The notes under the pieces: generated by a model | Told to the model about the DNA's origin: nothing | Databases searched by the model: none | Seen by the model: the letters and a program-made list of their open reading frames with translations, nothing else | Position numbers and translations under genes: made by a program | Shown: positions 25,856-34,885 of the stretch, piece by piece | Layout: each line of letters starts with the position of its first letter | How positions within the stretch are numbered: the stretch's first letter is position 1 | Assembly (NCBI RefSeq): GCF_036345155.1 | Contig: NZ_CP107772.1 | Coordinates: 2,728,001 to 2,792,000, forward strand | From: Streptomyces sp. NBC_00582 | GTDB taxonomy: Bacteria; Actinomycetota; Actinomycetes; Streptomycetales; Streptomycetaceae | Direction of reading: 5' to 3' | Length of the DNA stretch: 64,000 bases

Positions 25856-26803
25856 CTAGCTCCCTCGGTATACGGAGTAGCCGAACGGGTTGAGCAGCAG
25901 CGGTACGTGGTAGTGCTCGCCCGGGACGACGGCGAACGTGATCGCCACCTCCGGGAAGAACACCGGGGCACCGCCGTCCCGATTCGCGGGGGCGTCCTGC
26001 TGCGCCTCGGCTCGCTTGTTCTCGACGTCTCGCTCGTTCCCGGAGTCCCGCTTGTCCTCGAAGTACGCCTCGACCGCGAAGTCGAGCCGTACCTGGAGGG
26101 TTCCCTCCGGCAGGGCCGGGAGGTCCTTGCACCGGCCGTCCGCGTCGGTCACGGAGCCGCCGAGCGCCTGCCAGTCCGCCTCCCGGCCCGTACGGGCGGA
26201 GAGCCGGACGGCGACGCCCCGGGCGGGGCGGCCGACGCTGGTGTCGAGGATGTGCGTCGACACCGAGGCGGTGGTGCTGGTGCTCATGGCGGGTCGGTCC
26301 TCCGCGACGAGTCGGGCCAGGCGGATACGGTTGATCTTGCCCAGTTCGCCGCGGACGATCTCGCGTTCCCGCTCCGGCGCGTTGCCGATGCGCTCCCGCA
26401 CGGCGTCGCGCATCTCCTCGCCGGTGCGGCCGGTGGCGCAGATCAGGAAGACATGGCCGAACTTCTCCTGGTAGGCCAGGTTGAGTTCGAGCATCTCCGC
26501 CCTGAGGTCCTCGGAGGCGCCGGCCATGCCGCGCTGTTCGCGCGACGAGGTCGCGTCGCCGGGCCGGGGACGGCCGATCGGCGGATGCCCGGCCATCGCC
26601 TCCTCCAGGTCGGCCGCCGTCAGTTCCGCCATGGCGGTGTCGTTGGCGGCGTACAGCTCGTCGGCGGTGGTGTAGGGGCGGGCCGTGAGCAGCCGCGCCG
26701 CCCACGCCGTGGAGGCGCACACCTCACGGAGGGCGGCGAGCGCCCCGGACTCCCCGAGTTCGTTGAACCGGGCCAGGCCCGGGGGCGTGGAGTTCGACGT
26801 CAC
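25856..26803 (-). CDS. Fused OHCU decarboxylase / 5-hydroxyisourate hydrolase
   Basis: Single frame encoding both post-uricase enzymes. Residues ~1-175 are OHCU decarboxylase (LARFNELGESGALAALREVCAS, HPPIGRP with the catalytic His, SREQRGM, FGHVFLICATGRTGEEM). From MSTSTTASVSTHILDTSVGRPARG on, it is the transthyretin-like HIU hydrolase, ending FGYSVYRGS. No stop separates them. GGAGG ten bases before the internal ATG could also give the hydrolase alone. The hydrolase contains a charged insert from an 18-bp repeat (26009-26062). GTG 26803 is chosen; GTG 26842 would overlap the TCAAC palindrome. Confidence 0.9.
   Translation of the reverse strand: MTSNSTPPGLARFNELGESGALAALREVCASTAWAARLLTARPYTTADELYAANDTAMAELTAADLEEAMAGHPPIGRPRPGDATSSREQRGMAGASEDLRAEMLELNLAYQEKFGHVFLICATGRTGEEMRDAVRERIGNAPEREREIVRGELGKINRIRLARLVAEDRPAMSTSTTASVSTHILDTSVGRPARGVAVRLSARTGREADWQALGGSVTDADGRCKDLPALPEGTLQVRLDFAVEAYFEDKRDSGNERDVENKRAEAQQDAPANRDGGAPVFFPEVAITFAVVPGEHYHVPLLLNPFGYSVYRGS
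26009..26062. repeat. Three-copy 18-bp minisatellite inside the HIU hydrolase domain
   Basis: Units at 26009-26026, 26027-26044 and 26045-26062 share the plan GTCYCGCTYGTYCYCGRM. On the coding strand they give three six-residue blocks, EDKRDS, GNERDV and ENKRAE. The insert lies between VEAYF and FFPEVAITF, where family members have a short loop. Confidence 0.8.
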
Positions 26804-26835
26804 AGGGTCAGCTAACGCCTCCCCGCGCCCGGACG

Positions 26836-26850
26836 TCAACACTTTGTTGA
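26836..26850. promoter_or_regulatory. Palindrome TCAAC-N5-GTTGA ahead of the uricase operon
   Basis: Perfect TCAAC-ACTTT-GTTGA, 33 bp upstream of the preferred start of the fusion gene. It matches the allB-upstream element at 7510-7524. The HTH_22 regulator gene ends 38 bp away and is a candidate owner of this site. Confidence 0.6.
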
Positions 26851-26887
26851 AAACTTGGGTCCGCTCGGCCCCCTCCCGGTGGGGGTT

Positions 26888-27253
26888 TCAGCCCTTCTCC
26901 CGGTTCAGGTAGTTGTAGACCGTGAAGCGGCTGACGCCGAGCGCGCCCGCGACCGTCTCCACGCCGTGCCGTACGGAGAAGGCGCCGCGCGCCTCCAGCA
27001 TCCGGACGACCTCCTGCTTGGCCTTGCGGTCCAGGTCGGCGAGGGGTTTGCCCTTCTTGCGCTCCAGGGCGGCCAGGATGTGGTCCAGGGAGTCGGCGAG
27101 CTGGGGCAGGCGTACGGCGACGACGTCGGCACCCTCCCAGGCGAGGACCACGTCGTCGGGGCCGGCCTCGTCGGGCGGGAGCATCTCGCCGCCCATCGCG
27201 TCGACCAGCGGCTTCACGGCCGCGATGAACGGCTCGTCGCCGGTGCCGGTCAC
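26888..27253 (-). CDS. HTH_22 (YheO-like) small regulator
   Basis: 121-residue protein whose C-terminal third is a clear YheO/DauR-type HTH_22 domain: DRKAKQEVVRMLEARGAF, then RHGVETVAGALGVSRFTVYNYLNREKG. The N-terminal part is acidic and lacks the PAS_6 domain of full-length YheO proteins. GTG 27253 overlaps the stop of the thiamine-binding-like gene upstream. It lies directly upstream of the uricase operon on the same strand, so a regulatory role in urate degradation is plausible but not shown by sequence. Confidence 0.8.
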   Translation of the reverse strand: MTGTGDEPFIAAVKPLVDAMGGEMLPPDEAGPDDVVLAWEGADVVAVRLPQLADSLDHILAALERKKGKPLADLDRKAKQEVVRMLEARGAFSVRHGVETVAGALGVSRFTVYNYLNREKG

Positions 27254-27513
27254 GCCCCCTCCCCGTCGCCGTCCGCGTCGACGACGTTGACCTGGAGGGT
27301 GATCCGGGTGGCGCCCGCGCCGAGCGAGCGGCGCAGCAGGGCGTCCACGGCCGCGAGCACCGCGTCGGTACCGCCCTCCGCGGTGTTGCCGAACGGCCCG
27401 ACGTCGACCGCGTCCAGGTCGGCGGCCTCGATCACCTCACGGGCGACGAGCGCGTGCGCGGGTGCCTCGTCGAGGTCGAAGGGCTCGGTGGTGAACTCCA
27501 CTTTCAGTCGCAT
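27250..27513 (-). CDS. Thiamine-binding-like (MTH1187/YkoF, DUF77) protein
   Basis: 87-residue ferredoxin-like fold protein of the MTH1187/DUF77 type. Markers are MRLKVEFTTEPFDLDE, DVGPFGNTAEGGTDAVLAAVDALL and GATRITLQVNVV. Family members oligomerise and some bind thiamine; the role here is unknown. It is divergent from hyi and translationally coupled (GTGA) to the HTH_22 gene. ATG 27513 is preferred over the longer open frame, which runs into the hyi operators. Confidence 0.75.
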   Translation of the reverse strand: MRLKVEFTTEPFDLDEAPAHALVAREVIEAADLDAVDVGPFGNTAEGGTDAVLAAVDALLRRSLGAGATRITLQVNVVDADGDGEGA

Positions 27514-27611
27514 CGCGCCCCCACACCTCTCCGACCGGCCGCACCAGGACCCCGACCTTAACGGACCGGGACGGCGCACGCCCTTGACAAGCCCCAACCC
27601 CCCCGACAGTC

Positions 27612-27626
27612 TTCCAGTAAACAGAA
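27612..27626. promoter_or_regulatory. Predicted AllR operator, hyi promoter (site 1)
   Basis: TTCCAGTAAACAGAA: the TTC...GAA outer frame is symmetric over 15 bp. It is one of two sites in an AT-rich 40-bp window upstream of hydroxypyruvate isomerase. Confidence 0.6.
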
Positions 27627-27632
27627 AACAAG

Positions 27633-27647
27633 TTCCACTATACGGAA
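27633..27647. promoter_or_regulatory. Predicted AllR operator, hyi promoter (site 2)
   Basis: TTCC-ACTATAC-GGAA, centre 21 bp (two helical turns) from site 1 and 37 bp upstream of hyi. It is the same form as the allB and aceB sites. Paired sites at this spacing fit cooperative binding of an IclR tetramer. Confidence 0.7.
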
Positions 27648-27683
27648 ACACGAGACTACGGCCAGGAAGGAGCGCGGCATCCC

Positions 27684-28523
27684 ATGGGAAGCGAGAACCG
27701 GCGCTTCGTCGTCAACCTGTCGATCCTCTTCACGGAACTCCCGCTCCTGGAGCGCCCCGCGGCCGCCGCCGCGGCCGGCTTCACGGCGGTCGAGCTGTGG
27801 TGGCCCTGGGTCGACTCCCCCACCCCCGCACGGTCCGAAATAGACGCCCTGAAGAGCGCGATCGAGACGGCGGGCGTCCGGCTGACCGGCCTGAACCTCT
27901 ACGCCGGCCGGCTCCCGGGACCGGACCGCGGCGCCCTGTCGCTGCCGGGCGAGGAGTCGGAGCGCTTCCGCGCCAACATCGAGGTGGCCGCCGACCTCGC
28001 CGGTTCCCTCGGCTGTACGGCGCTCAACGCCCTCTACGGCAACCGCGTCGACGGCGTCGACCCGGCCGCGCAGGACGCGCTCGCCCTGGAGAACCTCGCG
28101 CGCGCCGCCCGGGCCGCCGACCGGATCGGCGCGATCCTGCTGATCGAGGCCCTGAACCGGCCCGAGTCCCCCCGGTACCCCCTGGTGAGCGCGGAGGCCG
28201 CGGTGGAGGTCGCCGACCGGGTGAACGAGGCTACGGGCCTCGGCAACGCGAAGTTCCTGATGGACCTGTACCACCTGTCGATGAACGGCGAGGACCTGCC
28301 CCGGGTGATCGACACCCACGCGGCACGGACCGGCCACGTCCAGATCGCCGACAGTCCCGGCCGCGGCGCGCCCGGCACGGGCTCACTGCCGCTGGCGGAC
28401 CTCCTCGACCGGCTGGAGAAGGCCGGGTACGACGGCTGGATCGGCCTGGAGTACAAGCCCGGCGACCGCCCTAGCGCCGAGGCCTTCGACTGGCTACCCC
28501 GCGAGGCGCGCCCCGCCCGCTGA
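27684..28523 (+). CDS. hyi: Hydroxypyruvate isomerase
   Basis: Hydroxypyruvate isomerase (EC 5.3.1.22), a TIM-barrel enzyme that interconverts hydroxypyruvate and tartronate semialdehyde. 279 residues. Start RFVVNLSILFTELPLLERP; metal-site region LLIEALNRPESPRYPLVS, FLMDLYHLSMNGED, HVQIADSPGRGAPGTG and WIGLEYKPG. It is first in the hyi-glxR operon, 24 bp before glxR, with two predicted AllR operators upstream. Confidence 0.92.
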   Translation: MGSENRRFVVNLSILFTELPLLERPAAAAAAGFTAVELWWPWVDSPTPARSEIDALKSAIETAGVRLTGLNLYAGRLPGPDRGALSLPGEESERFRANIEVAADLAGSLGCTALNALYGNRVDGVDPAAQDALALENLARAARAADRIGAILLIEALNRPESPRYPLVSAEAAVEVADRVNEATGLGNAKFLMDLYHLSMNGEDLPRVIDTHAARTGHVQIADSPGRGAPGTGSLPLADLLDRLEKAGYDGWIGLEYKPGDRPSAEAFDWLPREARPAR

Positions 28524-28547
28524 CCCCCGTACGAGAGGCATCCCTCC

Positions 28548-29444
28548 ATGAGCAACGCACCCCTGCCCAAGGTCGCCTGGATCGGTCTCGGCATCATGGG
28601 CTCCCCCATGTCCGAGAACCTGGTCGAGGCCGGTTACGACGTCACCGGGTTCACGCCGGAGCAGGACAAGCTGGACCGGCTGGCCGCCGCAGGCGGCACG
28701 GCGGCCGCCTCGATCGCCGAGGCCGTGCGGGACGCCGACGTGATCGTCACGATGGTGCCCGCCTCCCCCCAGGTCGAGGCGGTCGCGTACGGCCCGGACG
28801 GCATCCTGGACAACGCCCGCCCCGGCGCCCTGCTCATCGACATGTCCTCGATCACCCCGCAGACCTCCGTGAACCTGGCGGGGGCGGCGCGGGAGAAGGG
28901 CGTCCGGGTGCTGGACGCCCCCGTGTCCGGCGGTGAGGCCGGGGCGGTCGAGGCCGTGCTGTCCATCATGGTCGGCGGCGAGCAGGCCGACTTCGAGGCG
29001 GCGCGACCGCTGTTCGAGGCGCTCGGCAGGACCGTCGTGCTGTGCGGGCCGCACGGCTCGGGCCAGACCGTGAAGGCCGCCAACCAGTTGATCGTCGCGG
29101 TGAACCTCCAGGCGTGCGCCGAGGCCGTGGTCTTCCTGGAGAAGTCGGGCGTGGACCTTCGGGCCGCGCTGGACGTGCTCAACGGCGGTCTCGCCGGCTC
29201 GACGGTCCTGACCCGGAAGAAGGAGAACTTCCTCCGGCGCGACTTCCGGCCCGGGTTCCGCGTCGACCTCCACCACAAGGACATGGGGATCGTCACCGAT
29301 GCGGCCCGTACGGTCGGCGCGGCCCTGCCGGCCGGGGCCGTGGTGGCCCAGCTCGTGGCCTCGCTGCGCGCCCAGGGCGACGGCGGCCTGGACCACTCGG
29401 CGCTGCTGCGGGGCGTGGAACGCCTGTCCGGCGCCCAGGTCTGA
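28548..29444 (+). CDS. glxR: 2-hydroxy-3-oxopropionate (tartronate semialdehyde) reductase
   Basis: Tartronate semialdehyde reductase (EC 1.1.1.60) makes D-glycerate. 298 residues of the beta-hydroxyacid dehydrogenase family. The NAD(P)-binding motif is WIGLGIMGSPMSENLVEAG, the substrate loop DAPVSGGEAGAVEAVLSIMVGG, and the catalytic Lys lies in GSGQTVKAANQLIVAVN. The DLHHKDMGIVTDAA signature is also intact. It follows hyi, and a GC hairpin is placed 20 bp after the stop. Confidence 0.93.
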   Translation: MSNAPLPKVAWIGLGIMGSPMSENLVEAGYDVTGFTPEQDKLDRLAAAGGTAAASIAEAVRDADVIVTMVPASPQVEAVAYGPDGILDNARPGALLIDMSSITPQTSVNLAGAAREKGVRVLDAPVSGGEAGAVEAVLSIMVGGEQADFEAARPLFEALGRTVVLCGPHGSGQTVKAANQLIVAVNLQACAEAVVFLEKSGVDLRAALDVLNGGLAGSTVLTRKKENFLRRDFRPGFRVDLHHKDMGIVTDAARTVGAALPAGAVVAQLVASLRAQGDGGLDHSALLRGVERLSGAQV

Positions 29445-29463
29445 GGCGCTGCCCCGAAGACCT

Positions 29464-29521
29464 CCGGGCGGCGCCGCCGCCGACATCTGTCGTGTCGCGC
29501 CCAGGCGGCGGCACCGCCCGG
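29464..29521. terminator. Long GC hairpin after glxR
   Basis: 18-bp arms at 29464-29481 and 29504-29521 pair with one mismatch (CCGGGCGGCGCC... against ...CCGCCCGG), around a 22-nt loop. It is placed to end the hyi-glxR transcript. Confidence 0.65.
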
Positions 29522-29883
29522 AACCGGTGACAAGAGCGGCCCTCGGCGGCCGAGCGGCCCGCGTCGTACGGGCGGCCGGTCGGCATCCGGTGCGGGCCGG
29601 GTGAGGACCGCGGCGGCGTGCGCGCCAGTGCGGTGGCGCAAGGACCCGGATCCCGTTCCCGGCCCGAGGGAAGAGCGTGTCCGGTCCGTCGCAGCCGCCG
29701 CGGTCCCCGCCCACCCCGGACCCGTCCGGCGGCGCGACGGCCCCGACGCGCCCGGCCTCGCGCCGCCGGACGGCACCGCCGCCGGACGGCACCGGCGTCA
29801 CCCGAGCTCCCCCGCGGGCCGCCCCCCGGGCCGCGGGGGCTTCTCCGCGTGCGGATCCGTCCGGGCCGCAGGACGCTGAAGGC
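29522..29883. other. Intergenic region, no recognisable gene
   Basis: About 360 bp between the glxR hairpin and the next small gene. Open frames on both strands are Pro/Arg/Gly-rich shadows without family features. The only structure seen is very high GC with short repeats such as GCGGCGG. It must contain the promoter of the 29884 gene. Confidence 0.4.
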
Positions 29884-30105
29884 ATGGCACATCCAACGGA
29901 GCGTCCGCATGTCGTGGTGCATCCGCCGGCCCTCGACGGATCCCGGCGGGTCACCGAGGGCGACGAGACCCTCGGGATCGCCACGCACGCGGACGACGTC
30001 AGCGAGATCCTGCGCCTGGCCGATCTGTATGTGACCGACCTCGAGGAGAGCGACTTCATCGAGTGGCAGGGCGGTGGCCCCGACGACTGGCCGGGACTGC
30101 CGTGA
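29884..30105 (+). CDS. Small acidic hypothetical protein
   Basis: 73-residue acidic protein: MAHPTERPHVVVHPPALDG, VTEGDETLGIATHADDVSEIL, then DLEESDFIEWQGGGPDDWPGLP. It has no transmembrane segment, signal or known motif. AAGG four bases before ATG 29884 supports the start, and third-position GC is high. Function unknown. Confidence 0.6.
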   Translation: MAHPTERPHVVVHPPALDGSRRVTEGDETLGIATHADDVSEILRLADLYVTDLEESDFIEWQGGGPDDWPGLP

Positions 30106-30159
30106 GGGGGCGGCCGCCCCCTCACGCGCTGCCGGATCAGACTTTCGTCAGACCTTTCA

Positions 30160-30593
30160 TCAGACCTTCAGCGGCCGGATCGAGGTCGGGGCGTGGCCCG
30201 GCTCCGTGGCTTGGTCACCGGCCGGGCGATCGAGGCGATGTCGACGGCCTGGAAGTCCTCCTTGTGGATCACGGCGGTCGGGGCCTGGCCCGTGACGCAC
30301 AGGATCGGGATCGAGTCGCCGATCGCGGAGTAGAGGCCGGTGATCATGTCGGTGCCCGCGGGCCCCGACGTGCCGACGCAGACGCCGATGTTGCCCGGGT
30401 GGGTGCGGGTGTAGCCCTCGGCCATGTGCGAGGCGCCCTCGACATGGCGGGCGAGGGTGTGGTCGATGCCGCCGCGGTCCCTGAGCGCCGCGTAGAACGG
30501 GTTGATCGCCGCGCCGGGGACACCGAACGCGGCGGTGACGCCCTCGCGCCTGAGGATTTCGACTGCCGCGCGGGCAGCGGTCATTCGAGCCAT
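30160..30593 (-). pseudogene. gcl: Glyoxylate carboligase remnant
   Basis: The first ~128 codons match the N-terminal TPP-binding domain of glyoxylate carboligase (EC 4.1.1.47): [66 protein letters not shown], then [18 protein letters not shown]. The enzyme is normally about 590 residues. After PVTK this frame ends in 13 unrelated residues, while the next frame reads [11 protein letters not shown], plausible as the genuine C-terminus. An internal deletion of ~1.3 kb is the simplest explanation. The remnant still has two predicted AllR operators upstream. Confidence 0.85.
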
Positions 30594-30649
30594 CGCGTGC
30601 TCCTCTTCGGCTGCGGGAACCGCTCTCCCGTCGCACCCGCCGCGAGAAC

Positions 30650-30664
30650 TTCCGCATCATGGAA
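30650..30664. promoter_or_regulatory. Predicted AllR operator, gcl promoter (site 1)
   Basis: TTCC-GCATCAT-GGAA, 57 bp upstream of the gcl remnant start. It has the same form as allB, aceB and hyi sites. Confidence 0.65.
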
Positions 30665-30670
30665 ACTATT

Positions 30671-30685
30671 TTCTGCTATCTGGAA
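30671..30685. promoter_or_regulatory. Predicted AllR operator, gcl promoter (site 2)
   Basis: TTC-TGCTATCTG-GAA, exactly 21 bp from site 1, the same pair spacing as at hyi. The pair is retained although gcl itself is broken. Confidence 0.6.
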
Positions 30686-30756
30686 GCAATGTAAGGGGGC
30701 TCGCGAAGGTCGTCAAGAGACGGACAGGAGGGGGGAGGGAGGAGGACGATGGGGCC

Positions 30757-31494
30757 ATGTCCGAGAGCGTGGCGGTGCGCTGCCCGGCCTGCCGGCGCGA
30801 GCGTCTCTACACCGTGCCGTCCTATCTGTGCGCCTGCGGTGTCCCCGTCACCCCCGCGCTCGATCAGGGGGCGGCGCCGACCGCCGTCGTGCACCGCGCC
30901 TGGGACGAGGACTGGATCACCCTGCACTGCGGATCCTGCGGCCGCGCCGGCCAGTGGCCGCACCCGGAGCTGGGCTGCCCCTGCGGGACGGCACTGCGGC
31001 TCCCGGTGACCGGAGGAACGGGAGGGGCCGGAGGAGCAGGAGGGGCCCGAGGGACACCGCCCCGGGAGCGGGAACCCGGGACCCCCGCCGCCCGGCCCGT
31101 CGTCATCCGGACCGCCCTGGACGCGGTCACCGCCGCCGCCCTGTATCTGCGCCGGCTCGGCCACGGCGAGGTGCGGCGGGCCGATCAGCGGCCCACCCGC
31201 GGGATCGGTCTCGCCGCCCCCGGCCTGCTCGCCCAGGTCGACCCGAGTGTGCGCCCGGCCGCGCTGCGGGACGTGGAGTGTCTGTGGCTCACGGCGATGA
31301 CCGAGTCCGCGGACTGCGTCTACTTCTGCCTCGCCGGGTACGCCGACGAGGCCCGCGCGGGCGCCGACCGGCTGCGCGTCCCGCTGTTCCTGCTCGATCC
31401 GACGGGCACCGCGCGACCCGTGAACGCGGCGGCCGCCGCCCTGGAGGCCGAGGTCCTCCGGGACGACGGCCACCGGCGGGCTCAACCGCCGTAG
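30757..31494 (+). CDS. Zinc-ribbon protein with Mrr-like nuclease-fold C-terminus
   Basis: 245-residue protein. The N-terminus has two Cys clusters that look like zinc ribbons ([11 protein letters not shown] with [15 protein letters not shown] with GCPCG). A Gly/Pro linker ([14 protein letters not shown]) follows. The C-terminus ([31 protein letters not shown]) resembles the last part of Mrr_cat restriction-endonuclease folds, but I cannot confirm the catalytic residues. Start ATG 30757 has GGAGGAC. The last 13 bp overlap the convergent acyl-CoA synthetase gene. Function unknown. Confidence 0.6.
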   Translation: MSESVAVRCPACRRERLYTVPSYLCACGVPVTPALDQGAAPTAVVHRAWDEDWITLHCGSCGRAGQWPHPELGCPCGTALRLPVTGGTGGAGGAGGARGTPPREREPGTPAARPVVIRTALDAVTAAALYLRRLGHGEVRRADQRPTRGIGLAAPGLLAQVDPSVRPAALRDVECLWLTAMTESADCVYFCLAGYADEARAGADRLRVPLFLLDPTGTARPVNAAAAALEAEVLRDDGHRRAQPP

Positions 31495-33068
31495 GTCTCC
31501 CGCAGTTCGATCTTGCGCACCTTCCCGGACACGGTCATCGGGAACGCCTCCAGCACCTGGAGCCTGCTGGGGACCTTGTAGTGCGCGAGCCGCCCCTCGC
31601 AGTAGGCGCGCAGTTCCTCCAGGGTGAGCGGGTCCGCGGCGTCCCGGGGGATCACGCAGGCGAGGACCTCCTCGCCGTACCGCTCGTGCGGGACGCCGAC
31701 GACCTGGACGTCCCGGATCTTCGGGTGGCCGTAGAGGAACTCCTCGATCTCGCGCGGGTAGATGTTCTCGCCACCCCGGATGATCATGTCCTTGATCCGG
31801 CCGACGATCTCCACATAGCCGTCCTCGCGCATCACCGCCAGGTCCCCGGTGTGCATCCAGCGGCCCGCGTCGATCGCCTCGGCGGTCTTCCCGGGCTCGT
31901 TCCAGTAGCCGAGCATCACGCTGTAGCCGCGGGTGCACAACTCCCCCGCCCTGCCGCGCGGTTGCGTGACCCCTGTCGCCGGGTCGACGACCTTCACCTC
32001 GACGTGCGGCAGGACCCGGCCGACCGTGCCGGTGCGGTGCTCCAGGTCGTCGTCACGGCGGGTCTGGGTGGAGACGGGCGAGGTCTCCGTCATGCCGTAA
32101 CAGATCGACACCTCGGCCATGTTGAGCTCCGTGACGACCCGCTTCATCACCTCCACCGGGCACGGCGAGCCCGCCATGATGCCGGTGCGCAGGGAGGAGA
32201 CGTCGTACGACGCGAAGTCGGGCAGGCCCAGCTCCGCGATGAACATGGTCGGGACGCCGTAGAGGGAGGTGCACCGCTCCCGCTGGACCGCCTCCAGGGT
32301 GGCCCGCGGGTCGAAGGAGGGGGCCGGGATCACCATGCAGGCGCCGTGGGAGGTGGCCGCGAGATTGCCCATCACCATCCCGAAGCAGTGGTAGAAGGGC
32401 ACCGGGATGCAGATCCGGTCCTGCTCGGTGTAGGCGATCATCTCGCCCACGAAGTAACCGTTGTTGAGGATGTTGTGGTGGGAGAGGGTCGCGCCCTTGG
32501 GGAAGCCCGTCGTCCCCGAGGTGTACTGGATGTTGATCGGGTCGTCGCAGGACAGGTCCTCGAACGGCACCGGTGTGGCCCGCGCGATCAGGGCCTCCCA
32601 GCTCGGATCGCCGATGAAGACGGTCTCCGTCAGCTCCGGGCAGCTTCCCCGCACCTGATCGACCATCGCCCGGTAGTCGCTGGTCTTGTGGCTGAGGGAG
32701 GCGACGAGCAGACGGACGCCGGCCTGGTTGAGGACGTACTCCACCTCGTGGGTGCGGTAGGCGGGGTTGATGTTCACCATGATCGCGCCGATGCGGGCGG
32801 TGGCGTACTGGACCAGGACCCACTCCGGACAGTTGACCGCCCAGATGCCCACCCGGTCGCCCTTGGTGATCCCGCTCGCGAGCAGCGCGTACGCCAGCTC
32901 GTCCACGTCGGCGGCGAACCGGGCGTAGGTCCAGCGCCGTCCCGAGGGCACGTCCACGAGTGCCTCGCGGTCGGGCCAGGCGGCGACGGCACGGTCCAGG
33001 TTGGCGCCGATCGTGTCTCCGAGCAGGGCCGTCCCGCCGGTCCCGTGCGTGTAGGAGGTCCCCGTCAC
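31482..33068 (-). CDS. Fatty-acyl-CoA synthetase (AMP-binding)
   Basis: 528-residue acyl-activating enzyme. The P-loop is [16 protein letters not shown], with [26 protein letters not shown], the hinge and [21 protein letters not shown] motif, and the catalytic C-terminal Lys in [13 protein letters not shown]. It ligates a fatty acid to CoA through an acyl-AMP. GTG 33068 overlaps the stop of the upstream gene (GTGA), so the pair is co-translated. Confidence 0.9.
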   Translation of the reverse strand: MTGTSYTHGTGGTALLGDTIGANLDRAVAAWPDREALVDVPSGRRWTYARFAADVDELAYALLASGITKGDRVGIWAVNCPEWVLVQYATARIGAIMVNINPAYRTHEVEYVLNQAGVRLLVASLSHKTSDYRAMVDQVRGSCPELTETVFIGDPSWEALIARATPVPFEDLSCDDPINIQYTSGTTGFPKGATLSHHNILNNGYFVGEMIAYTEQDRICIPVPFYHCFGMVMGNLAATSHGACMVIPAPSFDPRATLEAVQRERCTSLYGVPTMFIAELGLPDFASYDVSSLRTGIMAGSPCPVEVMKRVVTELNMAEVSICYGMTETSPVSTQTRRDDDLEHRTGTVGRVLPHVEVKVVDPATGVTQPRGRAGELCTRGYSVMLGYWNEPGKTAEAIDAGRWMHTGDLAVMREDGYVEIVGRIKDMIIRGGENIYPREIEEFLYGHPKIRDVQVVGVPHERYGEEVLACVIPRDAADPLTLEELRAYCEGRLAHYKVPSRLQVLEAFPMTVSGKVRKIELRETYGG

Positions 33069-34735
33069 CGGAAGTCCTCCTCGCGGAACTCGTCGGCCGA
33101 GCCCGCCGCCGTCGCCTCCCGCAGCTCGATCCGGCGGATCTTGCCGGAGACGGTCTTGGGCAGCGGGGCGAACTCCAGGCGGCGGATGCGCTTGTAGGGG
33201 GCGAGGACCTCCCGGGAGTGCTCGAACAGCACCTTCGCCGTGTCCGGACCGGGCTCCCAGCCCTCCGCGAGGACCACGTACGCCTTCGGCACGGCGAGGC
33301 GCAGCTCGTCCGGCGCGGGCACGACGGCCGCCTCGGCCACCGCCTCGTGCTCCAGCAGCGCGCTCTCCAGCTCGAAGGGGCTGATCTTGTAGTCGGAGGC
33401 CTTGAAGACGTCGTCGGCGCGGCCCACGTAGGTGATGTAGCCGTCGGCGTCGCGGGCGCCGATGTCGCCGGTGCGGTAGTAGCCGCCGGCCATCGCCTCC
33501 GCCGTACGCTCCGGATCGCCGTGGTAGCCGGTCATCAGGCCCACCGGCCGGGCCGACAGGTCGAGCGCGATCTCGCCCTCCGTCGCGCCGGGCGCTCCCG
33601 AGAGGGGATCCAGCAGCTCCACCCGGTAGCCGGGGCTCGGCCGGCCCATCGAGCCGGTCTTCAGCTCCTGCCCGGGGCTGTTGGCGACCTGCACGGCCGT
33701 CTCCGTCTGCCCGAAGCCGTCCCGGATCGTCACCCCCCACGCCCGTCGCACCTGTTCGATCACCTCGGGGTTGAGCGGCTCGCCGGCCGCCACCACCTCC
33801 CTCGGCGGGGTGGCGAGCTGGGTCAGGTCGGCCTGGATGAGCATGCGCCACACGGTCGGGGGCGCGCAGAAGGTGGTGACGCCGGCCCGGTCCATCTCCG
33901 CCATCAGCCGGGCCGGGTCGAAGCGCGTGTAGTTGTGGATGAAGACGGTCGCCTCCGCGTTCCAGGGCGCGAAGAGGTTCGACCAGGCGTGCTTGGCCCA
34001 GCCCGGCGAGGAGATGTTCAGATGCACGTCACCGGGCTGGAGGCCGATCCAGTACATCGTCGCGAGGTGCCCGACCGGGTACGAGGTGTGGGTGTGCTCG
34101 ACCAGCTTGGGGCGGGCGGTCGTGCCGGAGGTGAAGTACAGCATCAGCGGGTCGTCGGCGAGGGTGGGGCCGTCGGGGGTGAAGCCGGCGGGCGCGGCGT
34201 ACGCGTCCTCGTACGTCTGCCAGCCCTCGGGCGCGCCGCCGACCGCGATCCGGGTGTAGTCGCCGGGGACGTCGTCGAACTTGGCGGCGTCCTCGGAGCG
34301 CACGAGGACGTGCCGGACCCGGCCGCGCTCCACGCGGTCGCGCAGGTCGGCGGGGCCGAGCAGCGGGGTGGCGGGGATGACGACGGCGCGCAGCTTCATC
34401 GCGGCCAGCGCGGTCTCCCACAGCTCGGACTGGTTGCCGAGCATGACGAGGATCCGGTCCTCGGAGGCGACCCCGCGCCCGCGCAGCCAGTTCGCGACCC
34501 GGTCGGAGCGGTCGGAGAGCTCGGCGAAGGTCAGCCGGGTCCCGGTGCCGTCCTCCTCGACGATGTGCAGGGCGGTGCGGTCGTTGTCCTCCGCGATGAC
34601 GTCGAACCAGTCCAGGGCCCAGTTGAAGTGCTCGGGGCGGGGCCAGGTGAAGCCCTCGTGGGCGGCGGTGTAGTCCTCGCGGTGGGCGAGCAGGAAGTCC
34701 CGTGCCCTGCGGAACTGCTCGGTGGCCGTCGTCAT
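33065..34735 (-). CDS. Acyl-CoA synthetase, acetyl/medium-chain type (AMP-binding)
   Basis: 556-residue acyl-activating enzyme of the acetyl-CoA-synthetase-like branch. [21 protein letters not shown] is the P-loop region, [14 protein letters not shown] the adenine-site block, [32 protein letters not shown] the hinge, and [15 protein letters not shown] holds the acylation Lys. It is the first gene of a two-gene operon with the 31482 synthetase. The divergent GAF/LuxR gene is the obvious candidate regulator. Substrate chain length is not predictable. Confidence 0.88.
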   Translation of the reverse strand: MTTATEQFRRARDFLLAHREDYTAAHEGFTWPRPEHFNWALDWFDVIAEDNDRTALHIVEEDGTGTRLTFAELSDRSDRVANWLRGRGVASEDRILVMLGNQSELWETALAAMKLRAVVIPATPLLGPADLRDRVERGRVRHVLVRSEDAAKFDDVPGDYTRIAVGGAPEGWQTYEDAYAAPAGFTPDGPTLADDPLMLYFTSGTTARPKLVEHTHTSYPVGHLATMYWIGLQPGDVHLNISSPGWAKHAWSNLFAPWNAEATVFIHNYTRFDPARLMAEMDRAGVTTFCAPPTVWRMLIQADLTQLATPPREVVAAGEPLNPEVIEQVRRAWGVTIRDGFGQTETAVQVANSPGQELKTGSMGRPSPGYRVELLDPLSGAPGATEGEIALDLSARPVGLMTGYHGDPERTAEAMAGGYYRTGDIGARDADGYITYVGRADDVFKASDYKISPFELESALLEHEAVAEAAVVPAPDELRLAVPKAYVVLAEGWEPGPDTAKVLFEHSREVLAPYKRIRRLEFAPLPKTVSGKIRRIELREATAAGSADEFREEDFR

Positions 34736-34885
34736 CGGTGTCCTCCTCGGTGCCGGACCATTGCCGGGCGGCTCTCTCCCATCGTGTAATCCGTGATGCG
34801 GGTCTCACTACCCCCGAACGGGGGGAGTGCGGCGCGCGGGGGTGACATGTGGGATCATCCCCAGCCACGCGGAAAGGGCGAGGAC

